This document shows positions 4,739 through 5,064 of a DNA stretch of 5,064 nt, one piece after another. Made by a program: the position numbers and the translations under genes. The stretch is from the NCBI GenBank assembly GCA_000433515.1, contig FR891157.1:634-5697 (forward strand), given 5' to 3'. Source of the DNA: Candidatus Colimorpha enterica (GTDB taxonomy: Bacteria > Bacillota > Clostridia > Oscillospirales > CAG-272). Position 1 is the first letter of the stretch; every line of letters starts with the position of its first letter. The notes beneath the pieces were generated by a model. It saw nothing but the letters and a program-made list of their open reading frames with translations. It did no database searches and was not told where the DNA came from.

Positions 4739-4756
4739 AAGCGTGCGATCTGTCAA
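4728..4756 (-). promoter_or_regulatory. Sigma-A promoter of ilvE
   Basis: On the minus strand TTGACA (4756-4751), exactly 17 nt, then TAAAAT (4733-4728): eleven of twelve consensus bases with ideal spacing. The start should be near 4721, giving a leader of about 155 nt before the ATG at 4566. Confidence 0.85.
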
Positions 4757-4943
4757 TAGCATTTTTCCCGGATTCACGTTTTTTGTGCAGCGGCACAAGC
4801 AGTTTCATGCCGCGACAGAGTCTTTGTGCAACACGACACGTATTTTCATGGCGTTCACGTCCGGCTCCTGAAAAATTCCCGCGCACGCGCATATGAACAG
4901 ACAAACCCGATTTCCGTCAACTCAGTTTTTTCACCGGTTGCAC
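4757..4943. other. Intergenic region upstream of ilvE
   Basis: No reading frame is supported. TTGTGC recurs: as an inverted repeat TTGTGC-AGCG-GCACAA at 4783-4798, again at 4824-4829, and as GCACAA at 4940-4945. These could be a regulator's sites upstream of the ilvE promoter, or chance. Confidence 0.4.
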
Positions 4944-4975
4944 AAAAATCCGCAGGATACTTCTGCGGATTTTTT
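4943..4975 (-). terminator. Intrinsic terminator of the gene entering from the right
   Basis: AAAAATCCGCAG (4944-4955) and CTGCGGATTTTT (4963-4974) pair perfectly around a 7-nt loop, with T runs available on both strands. It lies about 50 nt after the stop codon at 5024-5026 and separates that gene from ilvE. A further 7-bp stem GTGCTGA/TCAGCAC (4992-4998 with 5008-5014) sits between the stop and the terminator. Confidence 0.88.
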
Positions 4976-5023
4976 ATTATGAAAAGGTGCTGTGCTGACT
5001 GTACTGTTCAGCACGGTCTTGTC

Positions 5024-5064
5024 TCAATACTCCCCCTCATCCTTCTCCATAAGCGCTCTTACGG
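5024..5064 (-). CDS. C-terminal end of an unidentified gene (start outside the window)
   Basis: Reading in from the right edge on the minus strand, one frame gives VRALMEKDEGEY followed by TGA (5026-5024). The other frames stop at once or give RKSAYGEG and then stop. The charged, hydrophilic end and the terminator about 50 nt downstream support a real gene end. Twelve residues are too few to identify it. Confidence 0.5.
   Translation of the reverse strand, partial: VRALMEKDEGEY

Overview
This looks like chromosomal DNA of a spore-forming member of the Clostridia, probably an anaerobic gut or rumen lineage of moderate GC. The main grounds are the spoVAC-spoVAD pair, which is confined to endospore formers, the strong GGAGG-type ribosome sites, and A/T-rich consensus sigma-A promoters. 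I cannot name the genus.

Layout. (1) 1-1087, minus strand: the 5' part of spoVAD, cut by the left edge, preceded by complete spoVAC. This is the start of a sporulation operon for loading dipicolinic acid into the forespore. A possible sigma-G/F promoter lies just upstream. (2) 1088-1443: intergenic, with a plus-strand sigma-A-like promoter that has no clear intact gene behind it. (3) 1444-2350, plus strand: a broken gene for a coiled-coil surface or membrane protein. It lacks a convincing start and is frameshifted near 1805, but it keeps a C-terminal membrane anchor. A strong, probably bidirectional terminator follows at 2373-2422. (4) 2459-3316, minus strand: an alpha/beta hydrolase followed by a small protein that resembles the DUF7662 type. 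The small gene is interrupted exactly at an A8 run that forms the classic A-AAA-AAG frameshift heptamer. A perfect-consensus sigma-A promoter drives the pair, and two 14-bp tandem repeats lie at its predicted transcription start. (5) 3499-4566, minus strand: ilvE, the branched-chain aminotransferase. It has its own strong promoter, an operator-like palindrome over the -10 box, a structured leader of about 155 nt, and a terminator. (6) 4757-5064: an intergenic stretch with a terminator for a minus-strand gene entering from the right, of which only the last 12 codons are present.

No mobile element, CRISPR array, tRNA or rRNA is visible. The points most worth a second look are the A8 frameshift gene, the tandem-repeat operator at the hydrolase promoter, and the ilvE promoter and leader. 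Two frameshifted genes lie less than 1 kb apart. This could reflect local decay, assembly or sequencing error, or, for the A8 gene, genuine recoding.
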